This document shows, one piece after another, positions 43,307-51,632 of a DNA stretch of 64,000 nucleotides. The translations under genes and the position numbers were made by a program. Each line of letters begins with the position of its first letter. Position 1 is the first letter of the stretch. The DNA is taken from positions 1-64,000 of the forward strand of contig NZ_JABBXF010000056.1 in the NCBI RefSeq assembly GCF_013030945.1, in the 5' to 3' direction. Under the pieces are notes generated by a model. The model made no database searches. It was not told the origin of the DNA and worked only from the letters and a program-made list of their open reading frames with translations. Origin of the DNA: Streptomyces morookaense (GTDB lineage Bacteria > Actinomycetota > Actinomycetes > Streptomycetales > Streptomycetaceae).

Positions 43307-44362
43307 CTACCGTTCGATGTCGCAGGGGCCCGCAGCGGCGGACACGCAGGTCTGGATGAGGACCCCGGGCTCGGCCTCGGTGATCTCGCCGGTGCGCAGG
43401 TCGCGGACGGCGCCCGCCTTGAGCGGTGTGACGCAGCCGAAGCAGATGCCCATGCGGCACCCGGAGAGCATGAGCACGCCGGCCTCCTCGCCGATGTCCA
43501 GCAACGGCGTGGCGCCGTCCGCGTCGACGGTCTTGCCGGTGGCGCTGAACGTGACCTCGCCGCCGTCGCCTGCGACAACGGTGCTGGGGCGGAAGCGTTC
43601 GGTGTGCAGGCGCTCTTGGACGCCGTGCCCGGTCCAGTGCTCTTCGGCGGCGTCGAGCAGGCCCGCGGGCCCGCAAGCCCAGGTCTCGCGCTCGGCCCAG
43701 TCGGGCACAAGTTCGTCGAGACGGGCGATGTCGAGCATGCCGTCTGTGTCGGTGTGCACCTCGGTGAGGCGCAGCTTCTTGTCGGCGACCAGGTCGTGCA
43801 GTTCGTTGCGGAAGATCACGTCTTGCGGCTGTGGCGCGCAGTGGACCATGACGACGTCGTCGAGCTCGGTCTCGCGCAGCATGCCCATCACGGGCGTGAT
43901 GCCGCTGCCGGCCGTCAGGTAGAGCACCTTGGCGGGCTTGGCCTGCGGCAGTACGAAGTCACCGGTCGCCTGGTCGAGCTGGATCAGTGTGCCCGGTGTC
44001 GCCCTGCGGACCAGGTGGTTGCTGACCTTGCCGTCCGGGATCGCCTTTACGGTGATCGTGACGCGGCCGTCCTGGCGGTTTGACGGCGAGGTGATGGAGT
44101 AGGCACGCCACAGGCGCCTCCCATCGACATCGACCCCGATCCGCACATACTGTCCGGCTGTGTGACCGCGCCAGCCCCGTCCCGGCCTGATCACGATGGT
44201 CGCGGCGTCACCCGTCTCGGGGTGCACGGCCTCGATGCGTCCGCGCAGGTCAGCGCCCGCCCGCAGCGGGCTGACCAGGTCGAGGTAGTCCGACGGCAGC
44301 AGCGGCGTCGTGACCATCTCCAGCAGTTTCCACGCCCTGCTACGGAGGGCTGCACTCGTCAT
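43307..44362 (-). CDS. Ferredoxin reductase-type electron donor for the desaturase
   Basis: Protein of 351 residues with an FAD domain (RAYSITSPSN), an NAD(P)H domain (YLTAGSGITPVMGMLRE, TWACGPAGLLDAAE) and a C-terminal plant-type [2Fe-2S] domain (CRMGICFGCV...QTC). It carries electrons from NAD(P)H to the desaturase encoded downstream. It is divergent from the PucR-type regulator gene. Confidence 0.92.
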   Translation of the reverse strand: MTSAALRSRAWKLLEMVTTPLLPSDYLDLVSPLRAGADLRGRIEAVHPETGDAATIVIRPGRGWRGHTAGQYVRIGVDVDGRRLWRAYSITSPSNRQDGRVTITVKAIPDGKVSNHLVRRATPGTLIQLDQATGDFVLPQAKPAKVLYLTAGSGITPVMGMLRETELDDVVMVHCAPQPQDVIFRNELHDLVADKKLRLTEVHTDTDGMLDIARLDELVPDWAERETWACGPAGLLDAAEEHWTGHGVQERLHTERFRPSTVVAGDGGEVTFSATGKTVDADGATPLLDIGEEAGVLMLSGCRMGICFGCVTPLKAGAVRDLRTGEITEAEPGVLIQTCVSAAAGPCDIER

Positions 44363-44449
44363 GACCCAAGCTTGCTGTGCCTCAAGGCGTAAAGTCCTGA
44401 CCGCAGGATGTAAATCTGGTCGGCCGAATTGTTCGCAGGGAACAAAAAT

Positions 44450-45589
44450 ATGAGCCATGCAATCCGGAGGGCCAGCGAACTGGCCCTGGATGAGACGACG
44501 GTCACCGCACTTCGGGCCGCGCTGAAGACCACCGCCGACGAGGTCGTCCAGGCGATCATCGACGAGGTCCCTCCCTACGCCAACGCCCTCTCGGGCCGCA
44601 TGGGTGGCACCATCCGCCGAGCCGTCCGCACCGCCCTGGGGCACTACCTGGACCTCGCGAGCGGGAACGCCACAGGCGGCGACGCCGGTGACGCGGCCTA
44701 CGAGCTGGGCCGCGGCGAGGTGCGCGACGGCCGTTCGATGGACGCCCTGCTCAGCGCCTACCGTGTCGGCGCCCGCGTGGCCTGGCGATGCCTGGCAGCG
44801 GGTGCCGTACCCGCAGGTCTGCCCGCCGCCGAAGTCGCCAAGTTCGCCGAGCTGACCTTCGCCTACATCGACGAGCTCTCCGCCGCCAGCGCCGCGGGCC
44901 ACGCCGACGAACTGGCCGCCCGGGGCCGGGCCCACGAGCGCCACCTGGAACAACTGGCCCGCGATATCCTCGCCGGCGCGAACCCGGATGTGCTGCTGGC
45001 CTCTGTTCAACGGGCCGGGTGGCAGCCTCCGGTTTCGCTGACCGCGGTCCTGCTGCCCGCCGACCAGGCCCGGCCTGCCTACCGCGCGCTCGACCCGAGC
45101 ACCCTCGTCCTGGACGATCTGCCGGACGCCACCGGTGTGCTGCTCGTCCCCGACGCCGACCGGTCACTTCTCCTGCGGCAGCTGACCGACCGCACGGCCG
45201 TGGTCGGCCCGGCCCGGCCATGGACTCGTGCGTCCGCCTCGTACGCCCGAGCCGTGCGTGCGCGCTCCCTCTCTCCTGATATCCGCGACACCGAGGAGCA
45301 CCTGCCCGAGCTGGTGCTGAGCGCCGACGTGGATGCGTTCGCAGACCTGCGCGCCCGAGCCCTCGCACCGTTGCGGACCTTGCCTGTCGCGACCGCACAG
45401 CGGCTGGAGGAGACGTTGCGGGTGTGGCTGCTGCACCAGGGCAGGCGGGAGGAGGTGGCGGCGGAGTTGTTCGTCCATCCCCAGACAGTCCGGTACCGGA
45501 TGTCGCAGCTGCGGGAGCTGTTTCCGGATCTCGCCTCGCCGCACCGGGTCCTTGAGCTGACGCTGGCGGTGGGTCTTCGGGCCGGCTGA
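44450..45589 (+). CDS. PucR/CdaR-type transcriptional regulator
   Basis: Regulator of 379 residues. An N-terminal helical sensor-like region is followed by a C-terminal HTH_30 domain (RRFEETL-like; LRVWLLHQGRREEVAAELFVHPQTVRYRMSQLRELFPDL). ATG at 44450 has AGGGA upstream; an in-frame TTG 21 nt earlier is less likely. It is divergent from the reductase-desaturase operon, 87 bp apart, and probably activates or represses it in response to membrane or fatty-acid state. Confidence 0.88.
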   Translation: MSHAIRRASELALDETTVTALRAALKTTADEVVQAIIDEVPPYANALSGRMGGTIRRAVRTALGHYLDLASGNATGGDAGDAAYELGRGEVRDGRSMDALLSAYRVGARVAWRCLAAGAVPAGLPAAEVAKFAELTFAYIDELSAASAAGHADELAARGRAHERHLEQLARDILAGANPDVLLASVQRAGWQPPVSLTAVLLPADQARPAYRALDPSTLVLDDLPDATGVLLVPDADRSLLLRQLTDRTAVVGPARPWTRASASYARAVRARSLSPDIRDTEEHLPELVLSADVDAFADLRARALAPLRTLPVATAQRLEETLRVWLLHQGRREEVAAELFVHPQTVRYRMSQLRELFPDLASPHRVLELTLAVGLRAG

Positions 45590-45649
45590 CGTGTACCGCC
45601 TGCCTCAGTCCTGCCGGTGGCCACGCAGGACGAAAAGGGAGCGGACCTG

Positions 45650-45897
45650 GCGAAGCCGGTCTCCCAGTCGGTGTCGGTCATCTCCCGCCCGGCGGGGGTG
45701 AACCAGACGATGTCCTTGTTCTCGGTATGGGTGTCGTCCGAGGTGCGCCCCTTGAAGAACCGCCGTCGGCGGAAGACCGGATGATCGCGGCGCAGGGTGA
45801 TCAACTTGCGGGTGAAGTCCAGGAGTTCACCGGCTTGGGTGACATCGGTCCAGTCCATCCAGGTCAGTTCGTTGTCCTGGCAGTAGGTCGGCACGGG
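45650..45897 (-). pseudogene. C-terminal fragment of glycogen debranching enzyme (GlgX)
   Basis: About 80 residues on the minus strand: YCQDNELTWMDWTDV, LLDFTRKLITLRRDHPVFRRRRFFKG and DIVWFTPAGREMTDTDWETGFA match the late part of GlgX-type debranching enzymes. No start or catalytic domain is present, and the sequence switches abruptly to another gene fragment at about 45900. Confidence 0.85.
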
Positions 45898-45901
45898 ACT
45901 T

Positions 45902-46084
45902 CGCGACCGGATCAAGATCGGGGCCGGCGGCAAGATCGCCACCGGGGCCGACCTGGTCAAACGCCTGGTGCAGGGCGCCGATTACGGCAACTCCGCGCGG
46001 GCGATGATGTTCGCGCCCGGCTGCATCCGGGGCCCAGCGGTGCCATACCAACACTTGCCCCAAACCGGTGTCACCGCCCAGGCT
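45902..46084 (+). pseudogene. Fragment of a glutamate-synthase-like FMN protein
   Basis: About 60 residues, RIKIGAGGKIATGADLVKRL and GADYGNSARAMMFAPGCIRG...TGVTAQ, correspond to the FMN/Fe-S region of glutamate synthase family proteins. The first Fe-S Cys (GCI) survives, but the other two are lost. It is a distant paralogue of the intact gene at 39428-40972, not a copy of it. Confidence 0.75.
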
Positions 46085-46202
46085 GCTCCCCGAGCCGCCC
46101 GCCGACTGGGAGGCCGCCGACCCGGACCGCTTCAACGTCTGAGCCGTGGCCGCGACTTGTCGCTTGTGAACCGTGAACCGGAGCTGTAACCGGAGGACTT
46201 CC

Positions 46203-46345
46203 ATGGCCCGGTCCGTCGCCGGTACCGCCGACCTCGCGTACCCGTCCCGTGCGATCCGCGCCTCCCTGCGCCGCCGGCCGATCCCGCACGCGACCCCGGA
46301 GAAGCGCGACCAGGCCGGCTCGGCCGAACCGGTCACCGACCCGCA
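46203..46345 (+). pseudogene. IS5-type transposase remnant
   Basis: ADLAYPSRAIRASLRRRPIPHATPEKRDQ resembles the DKAYSSRANRAYLRRRGI...IPEKRDQ segment of IS5-family transposases. A few dozen residues remain; terminal repeats and the rest of the gene are not visible. The sequence from about 46345 to 46577 shows no recognisable gene. Confidence 0.6.
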
Positions 46346-46577
46346 GCGACACCTCCTCCGGCTCCCTCGCCCGGACATCCGGCCGTACATCGTCTTGCCT
46401 GATTCAGCACAACAGCGATCACGCGCCGCCGGTCACGGACTTCAGCAACATGACGCCCCGTCAGCTCGCTAGGCCCACAAACAGCTGTGACCTCCAGAAA
46501 CGGGGGAACTGTAGCTGGAGTACCAGGAGCCTAAGAGTGGTATGCCCGCTCCTCCCCGATTGCCGGCGCCCGGCATG

Positions 46578-46617
46578 CGTATGGGGCCCGGCCGTCAGCT
46601 CGGCCGGGCCCCATACG
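46578..46617. terminator. Perfect 16-bp hairpin terminator
   Basis: CGTATGGGGCCCGGCC (46578-46593) pairs exactly with 46602-46617 around an 8-nt loop. It ends the minus-strand small membrane protein gene that stops at 46644. Confidence 0.85.
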
Positions 46618-46643
46618 GGCTGCGGGGGTAAGTGGCCGTCAGA

Positions 46644-46820
46644 TCACCATCGATACCAGCGGCCTCGGCCGCCACCGGCTGTGGTGGAGCGCATGACGAA
46701 GCCCAGGAGCCAGATCACCAGGACGGCGACGGCGACCCACCAGAGAATTTTGATGGCGAAGCCGGCACCGAAAAGGATCAGTGCGAGCAGTAGAACGAGC
46801 AGCAAGGGTCCCATACTCAT
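46644..46820 (-). CDS. Small hydrophobic membrane protein
   Basis: About 58 residues: MSMGPLLLVLLLALILFGAGFAIKILWWVAVAVLVIWLLGFVMRS then a basic Gly/Arg tail. Two adjoining membrane segments with a central KILWW match small actinobacterial membrane proteins of unknown role, often stress-induced. AGGAGG lies 3 nt before the ATG at 46820 and 9 nt before a second in-frame ATG at 46814, which may be the real start. Confidence 0.75.
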   Translation of the reverse strand: MSMGPLLLVLLLALILFGAGFAIKILWWVAVAVLVIWLLGFVMRSTTAGGGRGRWYRW

Positions 46821-46977
46821 CAACCTCCTGGCCGCACATATGCCCTGCCATTTCGACTTCATTCATTACCGGGAGCCGATGGTGAGTAGTGGTGGTGAAC
46901 TGTGTTTGTGGGGGCGGGCTCGGGGCAGATGCGGGTTACCGCGACAGCGGCACACGATCTATCGGAGGTGCTCTTCC

Positions 46978-47151
46978 ATGACTGCCGGCGAGAAGGTCAA
47001 GGCGAAGACCGACCAGGTCAAGGGCAAGCTGAAGGAAGCCCTGGGAAGGACCGTCGGCAATGAGCGCATGACCGCCGAGGGAGAGGTGGAAAGGCGCATG
47101 GGTGATGCCCGTGAGGCCAAGGAAAAGGTGAAGGACGCATTCAGGCCCTAA
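46978..47151 (+). CDS. CsbD-like stress protein
   Basis: Protein of 57 residues, mostly Lys/Glu-rich helix: KVKAKTDQVKGKLKEALGRTVGNERMTAEGEVERRMGDAREAKEKVKDAF. The Gly-Arg-x-x-Gly turn and charge pattern are those of the CsbD family, general-stress proteins of unknown mechanism. GGAGGT precedes the ATG. It is divergent from the small membrane protein gene; the two may share stress control. Confidence 0.9.
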   Translation: MTAGEKVKAKTDQVKGKLKEALGRTVGNERMTAEGEVERRMGDAREAKEKVKDAFRP

Positions 47152-47400
47152 CGCCGCCTTCTCCTCCGAGAATTCGGCAGCGACAAGGGGCCTGCTCGCC
47201 GCGAATGCAGCGTGAATACGGGCAGGCCCCTTCAGGGGTATCACCCAGGACCCGAATCGGAATACTGAATTCCGTCCCGTCGTCGGCGCGACCGGGCCGG
47301 CCGGGGTGCTGGGCAAGAGGCGCACGGGCCCCGCGCGCCATCGGGCGATCTGGCACATTGGCGCAGGACGAGGCGGACGTGGGGGGAGACCATCCGCGGC

Positions 47401-48252
47401 ATGGACAGTGCGGACAATCACAGGGCACGGTGGTGGGCGGCGCTGCGCAGGACGCCGGTGGCCATGTGGAACAACGACATCACGGACTGGGCTGCCGCGC
47501 TGACCTATTACGCGGTTTTGGCCTTGTTTCCGGTGCTGCTGGTGATCCTTTCGATCCTGGGTCTGACCATGCCCACGGCCAAGCCGGAGGTCATCGACCA
47601 TATGGCGCAGGCCGCCCCGGCCGCGTCCCGCGCGCTGCTGCGCAGCACTTTGCGCCAGATGTCCGGCCAGACGTCAGCGGCATGGACGCTGCTCTTCCTC
47701 GGCGGGTCGGCGGCACTGTGGTCGGGATCCAGCTATCTGAGCGTCTTCCGCCGAGCATTGCACGCCATACACCGGACCAGTGCACATCGGCCGGTCTGGC
47801 GCACCGCGCCGCGCATCGTCGCCACGGCCCTGGTTCTGGTCCTGCTGCTTCTCACCTCCGCCCTGGCGTTGACCCTCACCGGCAGCCTGGCCCGCCGACT
47901 GGGCCGGGTACTGAATCTGGGCACCGCTCCGCAAACCGTCTGGGACGCCTTGCGGTGGCCGGTCGTGGCCGGCGTCGCCGTCGCCTTGGTGCTCGTCCTG
48001 TACCGTTCGGGCCCCGCGCCCTCCCGGCCGCTGCGGAAGATGGCGCCCGGCGGCGCACTGGCGGTAGTGCTCCTGCTGGCTGCCTCGCTGGGGCTCGCCG
48101 TCTACACCTCTCATGTCAGCACCTACAACCGTCTCTACGGTTCGCTGGGAGGCGTCGTGGTCTTCCTGATCTGGCTATGGCTGTCCAATCTGGCACTGCT
48201 GAGCGGCGCCCAGTTCAACGCGGAGTTGGCGCGGCCTGCGCAAGAGGGATGA
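47401..48252 (+). CDS. YihY/BrkB-family membrane protein
   Basis: Integral membrane protein of 283 residues with about six hydrophobic segments. Family landmarks are WAAALTYYAVLALFPVLLVILSILG near the N-terminus, LWSGSSYLSVFRRALHAIH, and YGSLGGVVVFLIWLWLSNLALLSGAQFNAEL at the end. The family, once thought to be ribonuclease BN, has no settled function. GGGGGGAGA lies upstream of the ATG. Confidence 0.9.
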   Translation: MDSADNHRARWWAALRRTPVAMWNNDITDWAAALTYYAVLALFPVLLVILSILGLTMPTAKPEVIDHMAQAAPAASRALLRSTLRQMSGQTSAAWTLLFLGGSAALWSGSSYLSVFRRALHAIHRTSAHRPVWRTAPRIVATALVLVLLLLTSALALTLTGSLARRLGRVLNLGTAPQTVWDALRWPVVAGVAVALVLVLYRSGPAPSRPLRKMAPGGALAVVLLLAASLGLAVYTSHVSTYNRLYGSLGGVVVFLIWLWLSNLALLSGAQFNAELARPAQEG

Positions 48253-48361
48253 CCGGTTCGGCTTCAGACCGTGTCCTGTCGGGGAGTTCGAGGAGCCGCG
48301 AAGATCAGCGCGATGAGACAGGTGAGGGAGGCGGAGAGGATCACGAGACGCCTATGGGGGT

Positions 48362-48580
48362 GTGCGGGTGAAGGAGCTGGCGGTGTTCGGCGCCCAGGTC
48401 GGCGAAGTGGGCAATCAGGTCCGGGTTGTCGACGGCGGAGGGGGTGAGGACCTGCTCGGCGGGAGCGCCCTGGAGAACCCGTTTGACCGGGACCTCGAGT
48501 TTCTTGCCGGTCTTGGTGTGTGGGATGGCCGGCGCGGCGATCCGCACCCAGACGTCGTCGTGGGCCGGATCGACGGAGCC
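48362..48580 (-). pseudogene. C-terminal fragment of acetoacetyl-CoA synthetase
   Basis: The minus strand reads VRIAAPAIPHTKTGKKLEVP and VKRVLQGAPAEQVLTPSAVDNPDLIAHFADLG, the extreme C-terminal domain of acetoacetyl-CoA synthetase-type adenylating enzymes, including the catalytic Lys segment (TGKKLEVP). The rest of the enzyme is missing. It is fused in frame to the asparagine-synthase-like fragment at about 48580. The 110 bp between the BrkB gene and this piece hold no recognisable gene. Confidence 0.75.
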
Positions 48581-48860
48581 GTGGCGGTAGGTCAGCAGGC
48601 GGGCCGGGCCACTGGCAGCGAGGGAGCACAGACTGGTGGAGTCCATGCCGCCGGAGAGGCCGTCGCCGATGGTGCCGCCGTCGTGGATGCGCGCGGCGAC
48701 CGCGGTGGTCAGCGCGTTGCGTACGGCGTCGGCGGCCTCGTCCAACGGCACTTCCGCAGGCGGTGGTTGCCAGCGGCGTACGGTCGTCGCGCCGCCGTGC
48801 GCGTCGAGTGCGATGCCCGAATGGCACGACCTGATCGAGCAGTCCGGCTGGAACGACTGA
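48581..48860 (-). pseudogene. Fragment of an asparagine-synthase-like (lasso cyclase type) gene
   Basis: The minus strand reads PLDEAADAVRNALTTAVAARI and LSGGMDSTSLCSLAASGPARLLTY. SGGMDST is the ATP-pyrophosphatase loop of asparagine synthetase-like enzymes, and the flanking pattern is closest to lasso-peptide cyclases. Only about 90 residues remain, with no N-terminal domain, and it runs in frame into the acetoacetyl-CoA synthetase fragment. Confidence 0.7.
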
Positions 48861-48882
48861 CGACTCCGGTTGCGCCGGTCCA

Positions 48883-49680
48883 TCAGGCCGCGTCGAGCAC
48901 CGGGAGCAGCTGCGGTCGTTTGGCCGTGCGGCCGGCACCGGACGACTGGCCGCGGAGCCGCCGGACGAGCCAGGGGGCGAGGAAGGCGGCGGCCCAGCGC
49001 AGTTCGGCCGTTGCGGCCTGCCACCCGGTGGGGGCGGGGTGGGCCGGAGGGGGCAGCGGGTGCGTCCAGGAGTCGTCGGCGCCGGGGAGTCCGAGGGCAT
49101 GGGCGAGGGCGGCGGCGATCCGCTGGTGACCGAGCGGGCCGGCGTGCAGCCGGTCGGGGCTCCACAGGCGGGAGTCGGTGACGACGGGGTGGTGCGCGGC
49201 CTCGGCGACGGTGACGCCGTGGCGGCGCGCCGCCTCGCGGATGCGGCGGTTGAGGGCCGTGACGCGCGGGCCCAGCGGACGGGCCAGGGGGGCTATGCGG
49301 GCCGGGTCGGGGAAGGTGAGGGTCGCGACGCGAGCCCCCTCGGCGGTGAGCGCGGCGAACATCGCCTCCAGGTGACCGGCCGACTCGTCGGCGTCGAACC
49401 GCGGTCTGAGCAGATCGTTGAACCCGGCGACGACAGTGGCCAGATCGGGGCGCAGCGCAAGGGCCGGGGCGAGCTGCTGGGCACGGACCTCTTCGGCGAC
49501 GCGGCCTCGTACGGCCAGATTGGCGTAGCACAGGCCGGGGTTGTGGCCGGCGAGGTGTTCGGCGAGACGGTCGGCGAAGCCGCGCAGGCCCGTGGTGTCG
49601 TCGCCGTCGCCCAGTCCTTCGGTCTGGCTGTCGCCCAGGGCGACGTAGCGGGCGTACCGGGGGTGTTCAGTGGCGGGCAC
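48883..49680 (-). CDS. SGNH/GDSL-type hydrolase
   Basis: Esterase-fold protein of 265 residues, cytoplasmic (no signal). Block I is YVALGDSQTEGLGD, with the nucleophile Ser followed by Gln-Thr; block III is VVAGFNDLLR and block V WSPDRLHAGPLGHQRIA (Asp and His). The GTG start at 49680 lies 14 bp inside the upstream PadR gene, so it is translationally coupled to it. The substrate is unknown. A basic C-terminal tail of about 40 residues follows the domain. Confidence 0.87.
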   Translation of the reverse strand: MPATEHPRYARYVALGDSQTEGLGDGDDTTGLRGFADRLAEHLAGHNPGLCYANLAVRGRVAEEVRAQQLAPALALRPDLATVVAGFNDLLRPRFDADESAGHLEAMFAALTAEGARVATLTFPDPARIAPLARPLGPRVTALNRRIREAARRHGVTVAEAAHHPVVTDSRLWSPDRLHAGPLGHQRIAAALAHALGLPGADDSWTHPLPPPAHPAPTGWQAATAELRWAAAFLAPWLVRRLRGQSSGAGRTAKRPQLLPVLDAA

Positions 49681-50236
49681 GGACCGTCTGCCTCTCCCTC
49701 AGGACAGTGATCGTGCGTGCGCACCAGTCGCGGTTGCCCTGCTCGAAGGACAGGCCGCGCAGGCCGGTCAGGTACGGGCCGATACGGTCGCCGTGGCGCA
49801 GGAACTCGTCCTCGGTGCGATCGCCCCGCATGCTGCGCAGCAGCTTTCCGAACAGGTCGATCTTGGCCTGGGCGAAGGCGGCGCGCTCGGTCAACTGCTC
49901 GATCAGGACGGCCGTGTCGACGTGGTCGGCGGCGCGGACCTTGACAAGGAGGTCGTCGCGGACGAAGGAGGGCTTCGCCGAGGCGGCCGCGAAATCCTCC
50001 AGTTCCGCCAGACCGGCGTCGGTCACGTGGAACAGGCGCTTGGTGGGCCGTGTTTCCTGGACCACCTCGCGGCCCACGACGAGCCCGGCCTTCTCCAGCC
50101 GGGTGAGCTCGGCGTAGAGCTGTTGCGGCTGGGCGTACCAGAAGTTCGCCACGCCGACGTCGAATGCCTTGGCCAGCTCGTAGCCGCTCAGCTCTCCGTC
50201 GAGCAGTGCCGCGAGAACGGCGTGCCGCAGCGCCAT
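49667..50236 (-). CDS. PadR-family transcriptional regulator
   Basis: Regulator of 189 residues: PadR winged helix (MALRHAVLAALLDGELSGYELAKAFDVGVANFWYAQPQQLYAELTRLEKAGLV), then a helical Vir_act_alpha_C domain. It is divergent from a SnoaL-like gene across about 120 bp holding a 28-bp palindrome, and overlaps the SGNH hydrolase gene downstream. Confidence 0.92.
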   Translation of the reverse strand: MALRHAVLAALLDGELSGYELAKAFDVGVANFWYAQPQQLYAELTRLEKAGLVVGREVVQETRPTKRLFHVTDAGLAELEDFAAASAKPSFVRDDLLVKVRAADHVDTAVLIEQLTERAAFAQAKIDLFGKLLRSMRGDRTEDEFLRHGDRIGPYLTGLRGLSFEQGNRDWCARTITVLRERQTVRARH

Positions 50237-50303
50237 CGGATCGCCTCCTTCCGTTCCGGGTCCGGTCCGGTCCCCCTGTTGCCGGACACCCTCCCCATGC
50301 TAC

Positions 50304-50331
50304 TCATAAACATGACTAGTCACATTCATGA
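50304..50331. promoter_or_regulatory. Probable PadR operator
   Basis: A 28-bp imperfect palindrome from TCAT to ATGA centred on the perfect TGACTAGTCA (50313-50322). It lies between the divergent PadR and SnoaL-like genes, 25 bp before the latter. Confidence 0.55.
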
Positions 50332-50355
50332 CTGTGTGCCATGCAGAGAGGTGCC

Positions 50356-50781
50356 ATGACCACCGCAGACCGCTTCCGCGCCGCCGTCGACAACCGTGAC
50401 CACGCGGCCCTGGAGGACCTGTTCACCGAGGACATCCGCTTCTACAGCCCCGTGAAGTTCACACCGTTCGAGGGCAGGCCGCTGGTGCTGGGGCTCTTCG
50501 GGGTCCTCCTGCGCACCTTCGAGGACTTCCGCTACATAGGCCAGTACACCGGCACTGCGGAGACCGGCACCGACGGCACCCCGGCCCCGTCGGCGGTGCT
50601 GGTCTTCCGGGCCGCCGTGGGTGGCAAACAGATCCACGGCATCGACCTGCTGCACTTCGCCGACGACGGCCGGATCAAGGAGTTCACGGTGATGGTCCGG
50701 CCGCAGTCCGCCGTCCACGCCCTGGGCGAGGCGGTGTTCGCCGGTCTGGCGGCGGACGGCCTGGTGCCGGACGGCCGTTGA
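50356..50781 (+). CDS. SnoaL-like (NTF2-fold) protein
   Basis: Protein of 141 residues with the NTF2-like cone fold: ADRFRAAVDNRDHAALEDLFTEDIRFYSP at the N-terminus and the strand pattern IHGIDLLHFADDGRIKEFTVMVRP near the end. The family includes polyketide cyclases and small-molecule isomerases but also non-enzymes; no catalytic residues stand out. GAGAGG precedes the ATG. Control by the divergent PadR is likely. Confidence 0.85.
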   Translation: MTTADRFRAAVDNRDHAALEDLFTEDIRFYSPVKFTPFEGRPLVLGLFGVLLRTFEDFRYIGQYTGTAETGTDGTPAPSAVLVFRAAVGGKQIHGIDLLHFADDGRIKEFTVMVRPQSAVHALGEAVFAGLAADGLVPDGR

Positions 50782-50785
50782 CCGA

Positions 50786-50825
50786 TCACAGGGACCGGGA
50801 CCGGGTCACAGGGACCGGGACCGGG
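50786..50825. repeat. Perfect 20-bp tandem duplication
   Basis: TCACAGGGACCGGGACCGGG occurs twice in succession (50786-50805 and 50806-50825). Each unit holds internal GGGACC repeats. The second copy contains the stop of the minus-strand nucleotidyltransferase gene, and the first copy carries a duplicate of it. Confidence 0.92.
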
Positions 50826-51570
50826 CCGCTTCGCGGAACAATTCCCGCGCGGCGGCCAGGGCTTGGGCCAGAGCTTCCGGCTCCGGCCGCAGGCCGGCCA
50901 CGATCGCGTCGACGCCGCGCAGCCCCGCCCGGTCCAGCAGCCGCTTCTCGTTGGTGACCCACTCGCCGCGCGCCGCCAGCACCGCGTGCGCCGTCTGCAG
51001 GGCGGCAGTGGCCAACGCACCCGCCACCTCCGTGGCCCGGCCGCGCCGGACGTAGGCGCCCTCGGCGTACTGGAGCGTCAGGGCCGCCCGGCCCCGCCAC
51101 ACCGGCGGGGCCGCCGCGCGCAGCGCATCCGGATAGCCGGGGCGGGGCAGCGTGCCGCGCAGCACCCGGTTGACGGCGAGTTCGGCGACGACCAGGTAGC
51201 TGGGGATGCCCGCGAGGTGGAACATCAGCGGCTCCCAGTGGAAGCGTCCCTCCCGGGCTTCGCCGAGTTCGTGTTCGACGACGTCGAGGTCACGGTAGTG
51301 GACGTCGACGTGCCGGCCGTCGATCGTGAGCCAGGCTCCTCCGTTGAAGACGCCTCCGCCCCAGGCGCCGATCCCGGATACCTCGCCGTCCCAGCCGACG
51401 GCACGCAGGTCGGCCGGATCGAAGCCGCCGCGGTAGTACACGGCCATGTCCCAGTCGCTGTCCGGCGTCTCGGTTCCCTGCGCGCGCGAGCCGCCGAGCG
51501 TGACGGCGTGCACGGCGGGCAGGCCGGCGAGGGTGTCGGCGACGCGGTCGAGGAAGAGGTCGTCGTTCAC
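50806..51570 (-). CDS. Nucleotidyltransferase-fold protein
   Basis: Protein of 254 residues. The N-terminal nucleotidyltransferase motif GGSRAQGTETPDSDWDMAVYY carries the catalytic acidic pair, and HVDVHYRDLDVVE provides the third acidic strand. The C-terminal half is helical. It resembles minimal nucleotidyltransferases that modify small molecules such as antibiotics, or toxin-like NTases without a partner HEPN gene here. The GTG start at 51570 has AAGGAG upstream. It follows the erythromycin-esterase gene by 62 bp on the same strand. Confidence 0.82.
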   Translation of the reverse strand: MNDDLFLDRVADTLAGLPAVHAVTLGGSRAQGTETPDSDWDMAVYYRGGFDPADLRAVGWDGEVSGIGAWGGGVFNGGAWLTIDGRHVDVHYRDLDVVEHELGEAREGRFHWEPLMFHLAGIPSYLVVAELAVNRVLRGTLPRPGYPDALRAAAPPVWRGRAALTLQYAEGAYVRRGRATEVAGALATAALQTAHAVLAARGEWVTNEKRLLDRAGLRGVDAIVAGLRPEPEALAQALAAARELFREAARSRSL

Positions 51571-51632
51571 AAAGACTCCTTGTGACGTCCTGGCGGGCTT
51601 GGGCGATCGCGTCCCAAAGGGGCGCGGAGCGG

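Noticed and set aside
50806..51570. Toxin of a MNT/HEPN toxin-antitoxin pair
   Set aside because: No HEPN partner gene adjacent; neighbours are an esterase and a SnoaL-like gene.
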